Shown: positions 41,167-49,911, numbered from the stretch's first letter. The stretch is 64,000 nt of DNA from Marinovum sp048263515 (GCF_048263515.1 NZ_JBLXEC010000011.1:68244-132243); one strand, 5' to 3'. Made by a program: numbers and translations. Notes: a model not told the origin generated them from the sequence alone.

Positions 41167-41784
41167 TCATGTCGAGAGCGCCCGTGCACGGGCGCGCGCC
41201 TTGCGCAGCCGGGCCCGCAGCAGAAAGCCGAAGGCCAGCGCCACCGCCAGCGCCACCAGAAAGCCCGAGGCATTGGTGGCCATGTCCGCCACCAGCGCCA
41301 GCTGGTCGGCAAAGGTGTAGCCCAGGCCGATGTATCCGCCGACCCAGATCGCCTCGCCCGCGGCATCCCAGAGCGTGAAGCGCAGCCAGCGCAGGCCGCT
41401 CGCCCCGGCGATAAAGTTGACGTAAGGCCCGAGCGGCGCCACCAGCCAGGTGGAGAAGAACACGCCCAAACCGCCGCGCCGCGCCACCAGCGCCCTGGCG
41501 CGGGTGATCAGCTCGGCCTGCTTGCGCTTGCGCTGTTCCAGCCGGTCCAGCAGACCGGCACCGCTGCGACCGAGGGCATAGCCCAGCTGATCACCGGCAA
41601 TCGCCGCCAACCAGGTTGAAAGGAACACCGTGGCAAAGGCGAGATCCCCCGCCGCGACAAAGGCGCCGCCGGCCAGCATCAAGAGCGAGGAGGGGATCGG
41701 CACCAGCAGGCAGGACAGGAAGCAGGCCGCCGCCAGCAGCCAGACGCCATAGGTCGCCACAAGCTCGAAGAGGGCGTCGCTCAT
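41167..41784 (-). CDS. DedA/SNARE-associated (VTT) family membrane protein
   Basis: 205 residues with about five hydrophobic segments. SCLLVPIPSSLLMLAGGAF, GDQLGYALGRS and STWLVAPLGPYVNFIAGASG are typical of the VTT domain, whose members act in lipid scrambling and membrane homeostasis. The start overlaps the upstream 123-residue gene by four bases. Confidence 0.88.
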   Translation of the reverse strand: MSDALFELVATYGVWLLAAACFLSCLLVPIPSSLLMLAGGAFVAAGDLAFATVFLSTWLAAIAGDQLGYALGRSGAGLLDRLEQRKRKQAELITRARALVARRGGLGVFFSTWLVAPLGPYVNFIAGASGLRWLRFTLWDAAGEAIWVGGYIGLGYTFADQLALVADMATNASGFLVALAVALAFGFLLRARLRKARARARALST

Positions 41785-42152
41785 CCCTTCGGCCCGGGAC
41801 CGAGGGCGCGGTGCGCGGCGCGCTCGGCCTCGATGGCGGCGACAAGGCGCTCGGCGATCTCGTCAAGGCTCACGCCCTCGCGCTCGGCAATCTCGGCCAT
41901 GGTGATCCGCCCGCCACCGGGCACGAGGTCGAGCGCCTCGACCACCACCTCGGGCGGCACATGCCAGGAATGGGCGACATAGCGCGGGGTCATCCAGGGC
42001 TCGATCTCCTGGTTGCGATGCGCCGGGTCGGCCCAGTAGATCCAGAAGGCGATCGAGCGGATGGCAAAGAAGATCATCACCGCCAGCGCCAGAAGGAACC
42101 CGCCGACCAGCAGCTTGTTGTCGCGCCAGAGCAGGCTCAGCGCACCGGTCAT
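41781..42152 (-). CDS. Hypothetical membrane protein, 123 residues
   Basis: One N-terminal membrane segment (LLVGGFLLALAVMIFFAI), then a soluble part including ITMAEIAEREGVSLDEIAER, which resembles a small helical or HTH-like motif. ATGA coupling to the DedA gene suggests a joint membrane function. I recognise no family. Confidence 0.72.
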   Translation of the reverse strand: MTGALSLLWRDNKLLVGGFLLALAVMIFFAIRSIAFWIYWADPAHRNQEIEPWMTPRYVAHSWHVPPEVVVEALDLVPGGGRITMAEIAEREGVSLDEIAERLVAAIEAERAAHRALGPGPKG

Positions 42153-42292
42153 GACCTGGTCCCCCGATGCGGGCCGGTCAGGTCTGATGCCCTGTGGAGC
42201 GGCAGGGTCATGGCGCGCCTCCTTGCGTGGTCCGCATCCAATCTAGACCTCCGGGCAGGCAGGACCAAGCCCTGATCGAGGTCTTGCCTCGC

Positions 42293-42904
42293 TTAGCCCT
42301 TCTCAGCCGTCCTGTCCGGCTGCCCTGCCGCACTGGCGCGGGTCATGGCGTCGACCTTCTGCCGCAGCTCTTGCAACAGCGGCGTGCGGTCGGTGCGGCT
42401 GGTGCCGTAGCCCAGGTTCCACAGGTAATCGAAGTCCGAGACCTGATCGCCGGTGACGTGCTGCACCATGGTCTCGATCTTGTCCAGGCCCTTGGCCAGC
42501 ACCGCCTCGGAGCTCTGGCCCCTGTCATACTCCTCCCAAAGCGCCAGCAACCGCGCGGTGACATCGTCCGGCAGCCCCTCGCAGAGCGTGACCAGATCGG
42601 CGCGCTCCTTGGCGGATTTGTCGTCGGCCGGGTCCTGGTGGATCGCCGGCACGTCACCGGAGATCGCCTCGCCCAGGTCGTGCACGAGGCAGAGCCGCAG
42701 GAGCTGCAGCAGGTCGACGCCCGCAATCTCGTCCTCCAGCAGCAGCACCAGCAGGCAGAGGCTCCAGCTGTGTGCCGCCACGCTCTCGGGATGGCCCCGG
42801 CCGGTGTGGCCCGAGCGCATGGTGTCCTTGAGCGCCTCGGCCCGTTGCAGGAAGGACAGCATCCGGTCGAGCCGGTCGGGCGGGGAGTTGCAATCCGATG
42901 TCAT
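42293..42904 (-). CDS. HD domain hydrolase (YfbR/5'-nucleotidase-like)
   Basis: 203 residues from MTSDCNSPPDRLD. The HD metal site is seen as SVAAHSWSLCLL, CLVHDLGEAISGD and DKIETMVQH, the arrangement of YfbR-type 5'-deoxynucleotidases and HD-family hydrolases. The frame is open further upstream, but that part would run through the palindromes ahead of dctP. It is divergent from the C4-dicarboxylate TRAP operon. Confidence 0.85.
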   Translation of the reverse strand: MTSDCNSPPDRLDRMLSFLQRAEALKDTMRSGHTGRGHPESVAAHSWSLCLLVLLLEDEIAGVDLLQLLRLCLVHDLGEAISGDVPAIHQDPADDKSAKERADLVTLCEGLPDDVTARLLALWEEYDRGQSSEAVLAKGLDKIETMVQHVTGDQVSDFDYLWNLGYGTSRTDRTPLLQELRQKVDAMTRASAAGQPDRTAEKG

Positions 42905-42952
42905 GGGCCGAGACTGCCCGGCCCGGCGGAGATTCGCCAGCGGGTCGCGCCT

Positions 42953-43105
42953 GTGCGGATTTCCGCACGGACCGACGCTAACGATGTGCGGGATTTCGCA
43001 CAATTCCACGCGCTGCTCGTCAGGCCGAGATGACAAGCTGAATAAAACCATAAGCTTGCGCCAATGTCTTCATCTCACATAACAACCTCTTGAGCGGATT
43101 TCCGC
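42953..43105. promoter_or_regulatory. Three related palindromes ahead of dctPQM
   Basis: Site 1 (42953-42968) GTGCGGATTTCCGCAC; site 2 (42985-43002) TGTGCGGGATTTCGCACA; site 3 (43094-43105) GCGGATTTCCGC, identical to the core of site 1. Sites 1 and 2 share TGTGCG-N6-CGCAC and lie 33 bases apart, three helical turns. They look like operators for the dct operon or the divergent HD gene. Confidence 0.65.
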
Positions 43106-43176
43106 GCCGGGCTCTAGTACCGGCATGCGGCACGAGGGGGAACCCAGTGCCCGCCAATTCTCGGGAGGAGAGATCA

Positions 43177-44184
43177 ATGAAAAACGTTCTGACAACCGCC
43201 GCCACCGCACTGGCCCTGACCGTCACCGCCGCCACCGGCGCGATGGCGGCCTGCGACGACGGCGAGATCGTCATCAAGTTCGCCCATGTCACCAACACCG
43301 ACAAGCACCCCAAGGGCATCGCCGCCTCGCTGCTGGAACAGCGCGTCAACGACGAGATGAACGGCAAGGCCTGCCTCGAGGTCTTCCCGAACTCGACCCT
43401 CTACAACGATGACCAGGTTCTGGAAGCCATGCTGAACGGCGACGTCCAGCTGGCCGCGCCGTCGCTGTCGAAGTTCGAGCGCTTCACCAAGCAGTTCCGC
43501 ATCTTCGACCTGCCGTTCATGTTCAAGGACATCAACGCCGTCGATGCCTTCCAGAACTCGGAAACCGGTCAGGCGATGAAGGAATCGATGACCCGTCGCG
43601 GCCTGCTGGGATTGGCGTTCTGGCACAACGGCATGAAGCAGATGTCGGCCAACAAGCCGCTGATCCTGCCGTCGGATGCCAATGGCCTCAAGTTCCGCGT
43701 GCAATCGTCCGACGTGCTCAAGGCGCAGATGGCGGCAATCGGCGGTTCGCCGCAGCCGATGGCCTTTTCCGAGGTCTACGGCGCGCTGCAGACCGGCGTT
43801 GTCGACGGCCAGGAAAACACCTGGTCCAACATCTACGGCCAGAAGTTCTTTGAGGTGCAGGACGGCATCACCGAGACCAACCACGGCATCATCGACTATC
43901 TGCTGGTGACCTCGGTCGACTTCTACGACAGCCTGCCCGACGACGTGCGCGAGCAGCTGACCACGATCATCAACGAGGTGACCGAGGCCCGCAACGCCGA
44001 GTCGACCAAGGTGAACGCCGAGGCCAAGCAGGCGATCATCGATGCCGGCGGCGTGGTCCGCACCCTCGATGCCGATCAGCGTCAGGCCTGGGTCGACGTG
44101 ATGAAGCCGGTCTGGGAAGAGTTCAAGGAAGACGTCGGTCAGGAAAACATCGACGCCGCGCAAGAGATCAACATGATGAACTGA
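43177..44184 (+). CDS. dctP: C4-dicarboxylate TRAP binding protein DctP
   Basis: 335 residues. GGGAGGAGAGATCA precedes the ATG. A Sec signal ends near TGAMAACDDG. FAHVTNTDKHPKGIAA, GDVQLAAPSLSKFERFT and the ligand-binding stretch VYGALQTGVVDGQENTWSNI closely follow DctP of Rhodobacter capsulatus, which binds malate, succinate and fumarate. It heads the operon dctP-dctQ-dctM with a terminator-like hairpin after its stop. No dctBD/dctSR regulator pair is in view. Confidence 0.94.
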   Translation: MKNVLTTAATALALTVTAATGAMAACDDGEIVIKFAHVTNTDKHPKGIAASLLEQRVNDEMNGKACLEVFPNSTLYNDDQVLEAMLNGDVQLAAPSLSKFERFTKQFRIFDLPFMFKDINAVDAFQNSETGQAMKESMTRRGLLGLAFWHNGMKQMSANKPLILPSDANGLKFRVQSSDVLKAQMAAIGGSPQPMAFSEVYGALQTGVVDGQENTWSNIYGQKFFEVQDGITETNHGIIDYLLVTSVDFYDSLPDDVREQLTTIINEVTEARNAESTKVNAEAKQAIIDAGGVVRTLDADQRQAWVDVMKPVWEEFKEDVGQENIDAAQEINMMN

Positions 44185-44248
44185 TCCGGCCTTGCCGATC
44201 CCCGGACCCGCAGAACGCGGGCCGGGACCGCCAATGTGCGGGGGACAG

Positions 44249-44276
44249 GGGCCGGGGTCTTCGACGATCCCGGCCC
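44249..44276 (+). other. Intercistronic terminator-like hairpin after dctP
   Basis: GGGCCGGGGTC, six-base loop, GATCCCGGCCC (one wobble), followed by GTTTCATT. As in the first TRAP operon, a hairpin separates the abundant binding protein from the permeases and probably reduces read-through. Confidence 0.65.
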
Positions 44277-44349
44277 GTTTCATTACCGGAACCTGACCGG
44301 CGCCCCTGGCGCCCGGGTCCGGCCAATCCAGACGAAAAGGGGACGGGCG

Positions 44350-45039
44350 ATGTCAGCCCATTACGAACCCAAGGGGATCCTGGGCCGCATGGTCCATGAG
44401 CTCGAGGAAACCGTCATCGCGCTGATCCTCGGCGCCATGACGATCATCACCTTCATCAACGTCGTGCTGCGCTATGGCTTCAACACCGGATTGATCTGGG
44501 GGCTGGAGATGACCGCCTTCCTTTTCGCCTGGCTGGTGCTCTTCGGGGTGAGCTACGCGGTCAAGGTGACGGCGCATCTCGGCGTCGACGCCATCATCAA
44601 CCTTTTCGACCGGCCGGTGCGCAAGGCGCTGGCGCTGCTCGCCGGCGCGATCTGCATTGCCTATGCCTTCCTGCTGCTCAAGGGCGCCTGGGACTACTGG
44701 GCGAACTTTGCCAACCTGCCGCAGACCACCGGGCGCTGGTTCCCCACCGGGCTCGAGGAGATGGGCCGCTCGTCGTTCCGGTCCTGGTACGAGGTCAACG
44801 ACATCCCGATGCCGTCGTGGCTGGCCTGGCTGGGCGACGCGATGAACGAGGGCGAGGCCTACGAGAAGATCCCGCGCTTCATTCCCTACGCGATGCTGCC
44901 CATTGGCGCGGCGCTGCTGCTGTTCCGCTTTGTCCAGGCCTTCGTGCGGCTGGCCACGGACCAGGCCGAGGGGCTGATCGTCAGCCACGAAGCCGAAGAT
45001 GCGGTCGATGACGTCCGCCACATGAACATCGAGGAGTAA
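44350..45039 (+). CDS. dctQ: C4-dicarboxylate TRAP small permease DctQ
   Basis: 229 residues. Four membrane helices with GLIWGLEMTAFLFAWLVLFG and AVKVTAHLGVDAIINLF are typical DctQ. An insertion of about 50 residues between helices 3 and 4 (WANFANLPQTTGRWFPTGLE onward) is periplasmic or cytosolic. It ends five bases before dctM. Confidence 0.94.
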   Translation: MSAHYEPKGILGRMVHELEETVIALILGAMTIITFINVVLRYGFNTGLIWGLEMTAFLFAWLVLFGVSYAVKVTAHLGVDAIINLFDRPVRKALALLAGAICIAYAFLLLKGAWDYWANFANLPQTTGRWFPTGLEEMGRSSFRSWYEVNDIPMPSWLAWLGDAMNEGEAYEKIPRFIPYAMLPIGAALLLFRFVQAFVRLATDQAEGLIVSHEAEDAVDDVRHMNIEE

Positions 45040-45044
45040 GATAC

Positions 45045-46421
45045 ATGGAAGTTGTCTTCCTCTTTGTCATGGTGATCGGCCTGATGCTGATCGGCGTGCC
45101 CATCGCGGTGTCGCTGGGCGCCTCGTCGATCCTGTTCCTGCTGCTCCTGTCGGACACCTCGCTGGCCTCGATCGCCCAGACGCTGTTCCAGGCGATGGCA
45201 GGGCACTACACGCTGCTGGCCATTCCCTTCTTCATCCTGGCCTCGGCCTTCATGTCGACGGGCGGCGTGGCGCGGCGGATCATCCGCTTCTCGATCGCGC
45301 TGGTCGGGCACCTGCCGGGGGGCCTGGCGATTGCCGGTGTCTTCGCCTGCATGCTCTTCGCCGCGCTCTCGGGTTCGTCCCCGGCGACCGTGGTGGCCAT
45401 CGGCTCGATCGTCATCGTCGGCATGCGCCAGGTGGGCTATACCAAGGACTTTGCTGCCGGCATCATCGCCGTGGCGGGTACGCTGGGCATCCTGATCCCG
45501 CCGTCGATCGTCATGGTGGTCTATGCCTCCGCGACCGATGTCTCGGTCGGACGGATGTTCCTGGCGGGCGTGATCCCGGGCCTGATGGCAGGCTTCATGC
45601 TGATGCTGACGATCTACATCATCGCCCGCATCCGCAACCTGCCCAGGGGCGAATGGAAGGGCTGGGGCGAGGTCTTCACCTCGGGGCTCGAGGCCGGCTG
45701 GGGCCTGTTCCTGATCGTCATCATCCTCGGCGGCATCTACGGCGGCATCTTCACGCCGACCGAAGCGGCGGCTGTGGCGGCGGTCTATGCCTTCTTCATC
45801 GCCACCTTCGTCTATCGCGACATGGGGCCGCTGAGAACGGGCGAGGGCGAGCGCAACCTGTCGCTGATCCAGAAGCCCATCGCGCTGGTCACCGCCTTCT
45901 TCCACCGCGACACCCGCGACACGCTGTTCGAGGCGGGCAAGCTGACGGTCACGCTGATGTTCATCATCGCCAACGCGCTGATCCTCAAGCACGTGCTGAC
46001 CGACGAGCAGATCCCGCAGCAGATCGCCTCGTCGATGCTGGCGGCAGGTTTCGGCGCGGTGATGTTCCTGGTGATCGTCAACGTGATCCTGCTGATCGGC
46101 GGTCAGTTCATGGAGCCCTCGGGCCTGATCGTGATCGTGGCACCGCTGGTGTTCCCGATTGCCATCGAACTGGGGATCGACCCGATCCACCTCGGCATCA
46201 TCATGGTGGTCAACATGGAGATCGGCATGATCACCCCGCCGGTGGGGCTCAACCTCTTCGTCACCTCCGGCGTCGCCGGCATGCCGATGATGCGGGTGGT
46301 CAAGGCGGCGCTGCCCTTCCTTGCAGTGCTCTTCGTCTTCCTGATCATGGTGACCTATATCCCCTGGCTCTCGACCTGGCTGCCCACCACCTTCATGGGG
46401 CCGGAGATCGTGGTGAACTGA
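45045..46421 (+). CDS. dctM: C4-dicarboxylate TRAP large permease DctM
   Basis: 458 residues, ordinary DctM length. MLFAALSGSSPATVVAIGSI, GTLGILIPPSIVMVVYA, GIYGGIFTPTEAAAVAAVYA and NMEIGMITPPVGLNLFV are the canonical repeats of this 11-13 helix transporter. It closes the operon, which ends in a strong terminator. Confidence 0.96.
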   Translation: MEVVFLFVMVIGLMLIGVPIAVSLGASSILFLLLLSDTSLASIAQTLFQAMAGHYTLLAIPFFILASAFMSTGGVARRIIRFSIALVGHLPGGLAIAGVFACMLFAALSGSSPATVVAIGSIVIVGMRQVGYTKDFAAGIIAVAGTLGILIPPSIVMVVYASATDVSVGRMFLAGVIPGLMAGFMLMLTIYIIARIRNLPRGEWKGWGEVFTSGLEAGWGLFLIVIILGGIYGGIFTPTEAAAVAAVYAFFIATFVYRDMGPLRTGEGERNLSLIQKPIALVTAFFHRDTRDTLFEAGKLTVTLMFIIANALILKHVLTDEQIPQQIASSMLAAGFGAVMFLVIVNVILLIGGQFMEPSGLIVIVAPLVFPIAIELGIDPIHLGIIMVVNMEIGMITPPVGLNLFVTSGVAGMPMMRVVKAALPFLAVLFVFLIMVTYIPWLSTWLPTTFMGPEIVVN

Positions 46422-46447
46422 CTGTCACCGCCATTTAGAAAAGGAAA

Positions 46448-46475
46448 AACGGCGCCCGGAATGTCGGGCGCCGTT
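46448..46475 (+). terminator. Terminator of dctPQM
   Basis: AACGGCGCCCG, six-base loop, CGGGCGCCGTT, an 11-base perfect stem 26 bases after the dctM stop; the following T-tract is short. Confidence 0.85.
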
Positions 46476-46495
46476 CTCGTGTCAGACGACAGTGC

Positions 46496-46550
46496 GGCGT
46501 ATTTTTCAAAGAGAAGAAGACCCGTGTTTCTTCTCTTTCCAAATACGCCA
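46496..46550. repeat. Full palindromic copy of the dispersed element
   Basis: Left arm GGCGTATTT + TTC + AAAGAGAAGAAG (46496-46519), right arm TTCTTCTCTTT + CC + AAATACGCC (to 46549). It lies between convergent dctM and tpiA, the same setting as the full copy at 5771. Confidence 0.85.
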
Positions 46551-46560
46551 CGCCACGGTG

Positions 46561-47316
46561 TCAGCCCGCGCTGGCCTCCAATGCCTGGATGATCGGCCCG
46601 AAGTCCTCGGGTTTCAGGCTGGCGCCGCCGACCAGCGCGCCATCGACATTGGAGACGGCAAAGATCTCCGAAGCATTGCCGGGTTTGACCGAGCCGCCAT
46701 AGAGGATGCGGATGGCGCCGCCGGCCTCGGCGCCGAAGCGCTCTTCGAGCCGGGCGCGGATGAAATCATGCACCTCGCCGATCTGCTCCATGGTGGGCAC
46801 CTTGCCGGTGCCGATCGCCCAGACCGGCTCGTAGGCGATGACCACGTTCTCGCCGGTAGCGCCGTCGGGGGTAGAGCCCTGAAGCTGGGTGCCGATCACG
46901 TCGAGGGTCTTGTCGGCCTCGCGTTCCTCGAGGCTTTCGCCAAGGCAGATCACCGCGGTGAGGCCAGCGGCAATGGCGGCCTCCGACTTGGCGCGCACGG
47001 CCTCGTCGCTTTCACCGTGATCGGCGCGGCGCTCGGAATGGCCGAGGATCACGTAAGTCGCGCCCGCGTCCTTGAGCATTTCGGCCGAGGTGTCGCCGGT
47101 GTGAGCGCCGGAGGTATTGGCATGGCAATCCTGGCCGCCAAGCGCGATGGCGCTGCCCGAGAGCGCCTCGGCCGCGCGGCTCAGAAGCGTGGCGGGCGGG
47201 CAGATCAGTACGTCGCAGCCGGCCGCGCCATGGCTGTCGGCCAACGTCTTCAGCCGCGACAGCTCGGCCGAGGTTCCGTTCATCTTCCAATTGCCCGCGG
47301 CAAGTTTTCTGCGCAT
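46561..47316 (-). CDS. tpiA: Triose-phosphate isomerase
   Basis: 251 residues from MRRKLAAGNWKMNG. Catalytic Lys in GNWKMNG, His in VILGHSERR, Glu in IAYEPVWAIGTGK and phosphate loop ILYGGSVKPGNA. It interconverts dihydroxyacetone phosphate and glyceraldehyde-3-phosphate, linking to the Entner-Doudoroff product from eda. A longer in-frame extension upstream is antisense to the oxygenase gene and rejected. Confidence 0.97.
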   Translation of the reverse strand: MRRKLAAGNWKMNGTSAELSRLKTLADSHGAAGCDVLICPPATLLSRAAEALSGSAIALGGQDCHANTSGAHTGDTSAEMLKDAGATYVILGHSERRADHGESDEAVRAKSEAAIAAGLTAVICLGESLEEREADKTLDVIGTQLQGSTPDGATGENVVIAYEPVWAIGTGKVPTMEQIGEVHDFIRARLEERFGAEAGGAIRILYGGSVKPGNASEIFAVSNVDGALVGGASLKPEDFGPIIQALEASAG

Positions 47317-47437
47317 GTCCACTCCTCTGACTTGATTGCCGCGCATCATTGCCGCTGCCGGCCAAAGGTCAACCCCGGTTGCAGCCGGGCGGGCGTTCTG
47401 AGACACAAGGGCAGGCAACAGGCAGGGAGGCCCACGC

Positions 47438-48346
47438 ATGATACCCAGGATCGATGCCTGTTCGCTGCGCGCAGGCGACCCGCTGACCATGGATGCGCTG
47501 CGGGTGGCGGCGCAGGAGATCGGCTTTCTGACGCTGACCGGCACCGCGCTCGATGCTGCCCGGGTCAACCAGGTGATCGCCGCCTACCGGGCGTTCTTTC
47601 GCCTGTCCGAGGCCGAGAGGCGCCAGGTCGACATGGCGCGCACCGGGTCGAACCGTGGCTGGGGCGCGGCGCAGAGCGAGCAGGTCGATCCCGGCGCCAA
47701 CCCGGACTACAAGCAGGTGTTCGACTGCGGCTACGAACTGGCCGAGGGCGATCCCGTCCGTCAGCTGGACCTCTCGGTCTATGCCGACAACCTCTGGCCC
47801 GACCGGCCCGAGGGCTTTCGCCGCGTCGTGCAGGCCTATTACGCCGATGCGCTCGGCGTGGCGCGCGAGATGTTGCGGGGGATTGCGCGCGCCATCGAGG
47901 CACCGGAGGACTACTTCGACGACAAGTTCACCCGGCCGATGGCGCTTTTGCGCGGCAATTACTATCCCGAAAGACCCTCATGGGCGGGCGACAAGGACTT
48001 CGGCATCGCGCCGCATACCGATTACGGCTGCCTGACGCTCTTGGCCACCGACGGGGTGCCCGGGCTCGAGGTGCAGACCCGCAATGGCCGCTGGCTGCCG
48101 GTCGAGGCGCAGCCCGGGACCTTCATCATCAACTTCGGCGAGATGCTCGAGATGTGGACCGAGGGCCGGGTGGTGGCGACGCTGCACCGGGTGCGCGGGT
48201 CCGAGCAGGAGCGGATCTCGGTGCCGATGTTCGTCAACCCGAACCATGATGCCAATGTGGCGCCGCCCGGTTCGGGGCAGGTGATCCTGGCCGGCGAACA
48301 TCTGGCGAAGCGGTTCAACGAGACCTACCTGCACCTGAAGACCTAG
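47438..48346 (+). CDS. 2-oxoglutarate/Fe(II) oxygenase (isopenicillin N synthase-like)
   Basis: 302 residues; GCAGGGAGGCCCACGC precedes the ATG. Iron ligands are seen in APHTDYGCLTLL (HxD) and ATLHRVRG (distal His), and the 2OG-binding Arg in QERISVPMF. The N-terminal domain (DIOX_N) runs over residues 1-110. Substrate unknown. It lies 104 bases ahead of dddP on the same strand and could be co-transcribed, but a functional link is only inferred. Confidence 0.88.
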   Translation: MIPRIDACSLRAGDPLTMDALRVAAQEIGFLTLTGTALDAARVNQVIAAYRAFFRLSEAERRQVDMARTGSNRGWGAAQSEQVDPGANPDYKQVFDCGYELAEGDPVRQLDLSVYADNLWPDRPEGFRRVVQAYYADALGVAREMLRGIARAIEAPEDYFDDKFTRPMALLRGNYYPERPSWAGDKDFGIAPHTDYGCLTLLATDGVPGLEVQTRNGRWLPVEAQPGTFIINFGEMLEMWTEGRVVATLHRVRGSEQERISVPMFVNPNHDANVAPPGSGQVILAGEHLAKRFNETYLHLKT

Positions 48347-48450
48347 GCCCGAAAGGTCGGTTTCGCCGCGCTCCGGCGTCGCAAACCGGCAGGCAGGGCA
48401 GGGGCGGCGCGTCGCATGCTCGGGGGAGCATCCGAGGGAGCGCCAGCCCG

Positions 48451-49812
48451 ATGAGCAAGGACGGGGTCACCCCCCAGCATCAGCGCCGCAAGATCGACCC
48501 GAGCCGTGGCCCCCGGCTGGGCGACAACACGCCCAATGACGCCGACCGCATCGAGATCGGACCCACGCGGCTGGCCTTTGACGAATGGCGCGCGGCGGGG
48601 CTGGTGCTGCCGGACCTGCAGATGATGCGGCGCTATCGCTGGCAGAGGCTGACGCAGGCGGTGCAGGCGCGGGGCTGGGGCGGGCTTTTGGTCTTTGATC
48701 CGCTCAATATCCGCTATGCCACCGACAGCACCAACATGCAGCTCTGGAACAGCCACAACCCGTTTCGCGCCGTGCTGGTCTGTGCCGATGGCTACATGGT
48801 GATCTGGGATTACAGCCGGGCGCCGTTTCTCTCGACCTTCAACCCCCTGGTGCGCGAACAGCGCTCTGGCGCCGACTTGTTCTATTTCGACCGGGGTGAG
48901 GGGCTGGAGCGGGCGGCAGCGGCCTTTGCCGAAGAGGTGCGCGATCTGCTGGCGGCGCATGGCGGCGGCGAGATGCGGCTGGGGGTCGACAAGATCATGC
49001 TGCACGGGCTGCGCGCGCTCGAGGCGCTGGGGATCACCGTCCTGCCCGGGGAAGAGGCGACGGAGCACGCCCGCGCCATCAAGGGCCCTGACGAGATCCG
49101 CGCCATGCGCTGCGCCATCCACGCCTGCGAAGCCGCCATGGCCGAGATGGAGCGCTTTGCGCGGTCCGAGGTGCCGCGTGGCAAGGTGTCGGAGGATGAT
49201 ATCTGGGCGGTGCTGCATGCCGAGAACATCCGCCGCGGCGGCGAATGGATCGAGACCCGGCTCCTGACCTCAGGGCCGCGCACCAACCCCTGGTTCCAGG
49301 AATGCGGGCCACGGGTGGTGCAGGAGAACGAGATCCTGGCCTTCGACACCGACCTGGTGGGCACCTATGGCATCTGCACCGACATCAGTCGCACCTGGTG
49401 GATCGGCGAGGCGCCGGCGCGGCCTGACATGGTGGATGCCATGCAGCACGCGCTGGAGCATATCTTCACCAATATGGACATGCTGGCGCCGGGGGTAAAT
49501 ATCGAGGACCTGAGCCGCAACGGCCACCGACTGCGGCCGGAGTTCCGGGCCGGGCGCTACAGCTGCATGATGCACGGGGTCGGGCTGTGTGACGAATGGC
49601 CGCTGGTGGCCTATCCCGAAGACATGGTGGCGGGCGCCTTCGATCACGAGCTGCAGGCCGGCATGGTGATCTGCGTCGAGGCGCTGGTAGGGCGCGAGGG
49701 CGGGGATTTTGCGATCAAGCTGGAGGATCAGGTGTTGATCACCGAGAGCGGATACGAGCTCTTGTCGCGCTATCCCTATGACGTTCGGTTGACGGGGGGA
49801 TGGGCGCTTTAG
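48451..49812 (+). CDS. dddP: DMSP lyase DddP
   Basis: 453 residues of the M24 peptidase fold. IDPSRGPRLGDNTPND, FDPLNIRYATDSTNMQLWN, ENIRRGGEWIETRLL and MMHGVGLCDEWPLVAYP closely follow Roseobacter DddP. Predicted metal ligands Asp299, Asp301, Asp311, His375, Glu410 and Glu425 have exactly the spacing I recall for the structurally studied enzyme (295/297/307/371/406/421). DddP cleaves dimethylsulfoniopropionate to dimethyl sulfide and acrylate in the cytosol. An ATGCTC-GGGG-GAGCAT hairpin lies just upstream (48416-48431). No acuI, dmdA or DMSP transporter gene is adjacent. Confidence 0.95.
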   Translation: MSKDGVTPQHQRRKIDPSRGPRLGDNTPNDADRIEIGPTRLAFDEWRAAGLVLPDLQMMRRYRWQRLTQAVQARGWGGLLVFDPLNIRYATDSTNMQLWNSHNPFRAVLVCADGYMVIWDYSRAPFLSTFNPLVREQRSGADLFYFDRGEGLERAAAAFAEEVRDLLAAHGGGEMRLGVDKIMLHGLRALEALGITVLPGEEATEHARAIKGPDEIRAMRCAIHACEAAMAEMERFARSEVPRGKVSEDDIWAVLHAENIRRGGEWIETRLLTSGPRTNPWFQECGPRVVQENEILAFDTDLVGTYGICTDISRTWWIGEAPARPDMVDAMQHALEHIFTNMDMLAPGVNIEDLSRNGHRLRPEFRAGRYSCMMHGVGLCDEWPLVAYPEDMVAGAFDHELQAGMVICVEALVGREGGDFAIKLEDQVLITESGYELLSRYPYDVRLTGGWAL

Positions 49813-49850
49813 GGGGCAGCGGCACGCCAGGCGTCGGGCGTGCCGAGGAG

Positions 49851-49870
49851 GTATTTTCAAACAGAAGAAG
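49851..49870. repeat. Half-copy of dispersed element (variant)
   Basis: GTATTT + TC + AAACAGAAGAAG at the convergent junction of dddP and the iscA-like gene. Same AAACAG variant as at 39373. Confidence 0.65.
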
Positions 49871-49911
49871 GGCTGGGTGGGGCGCTGGGGCGAGCGGAGC
49901 GCTCTTGCGGT

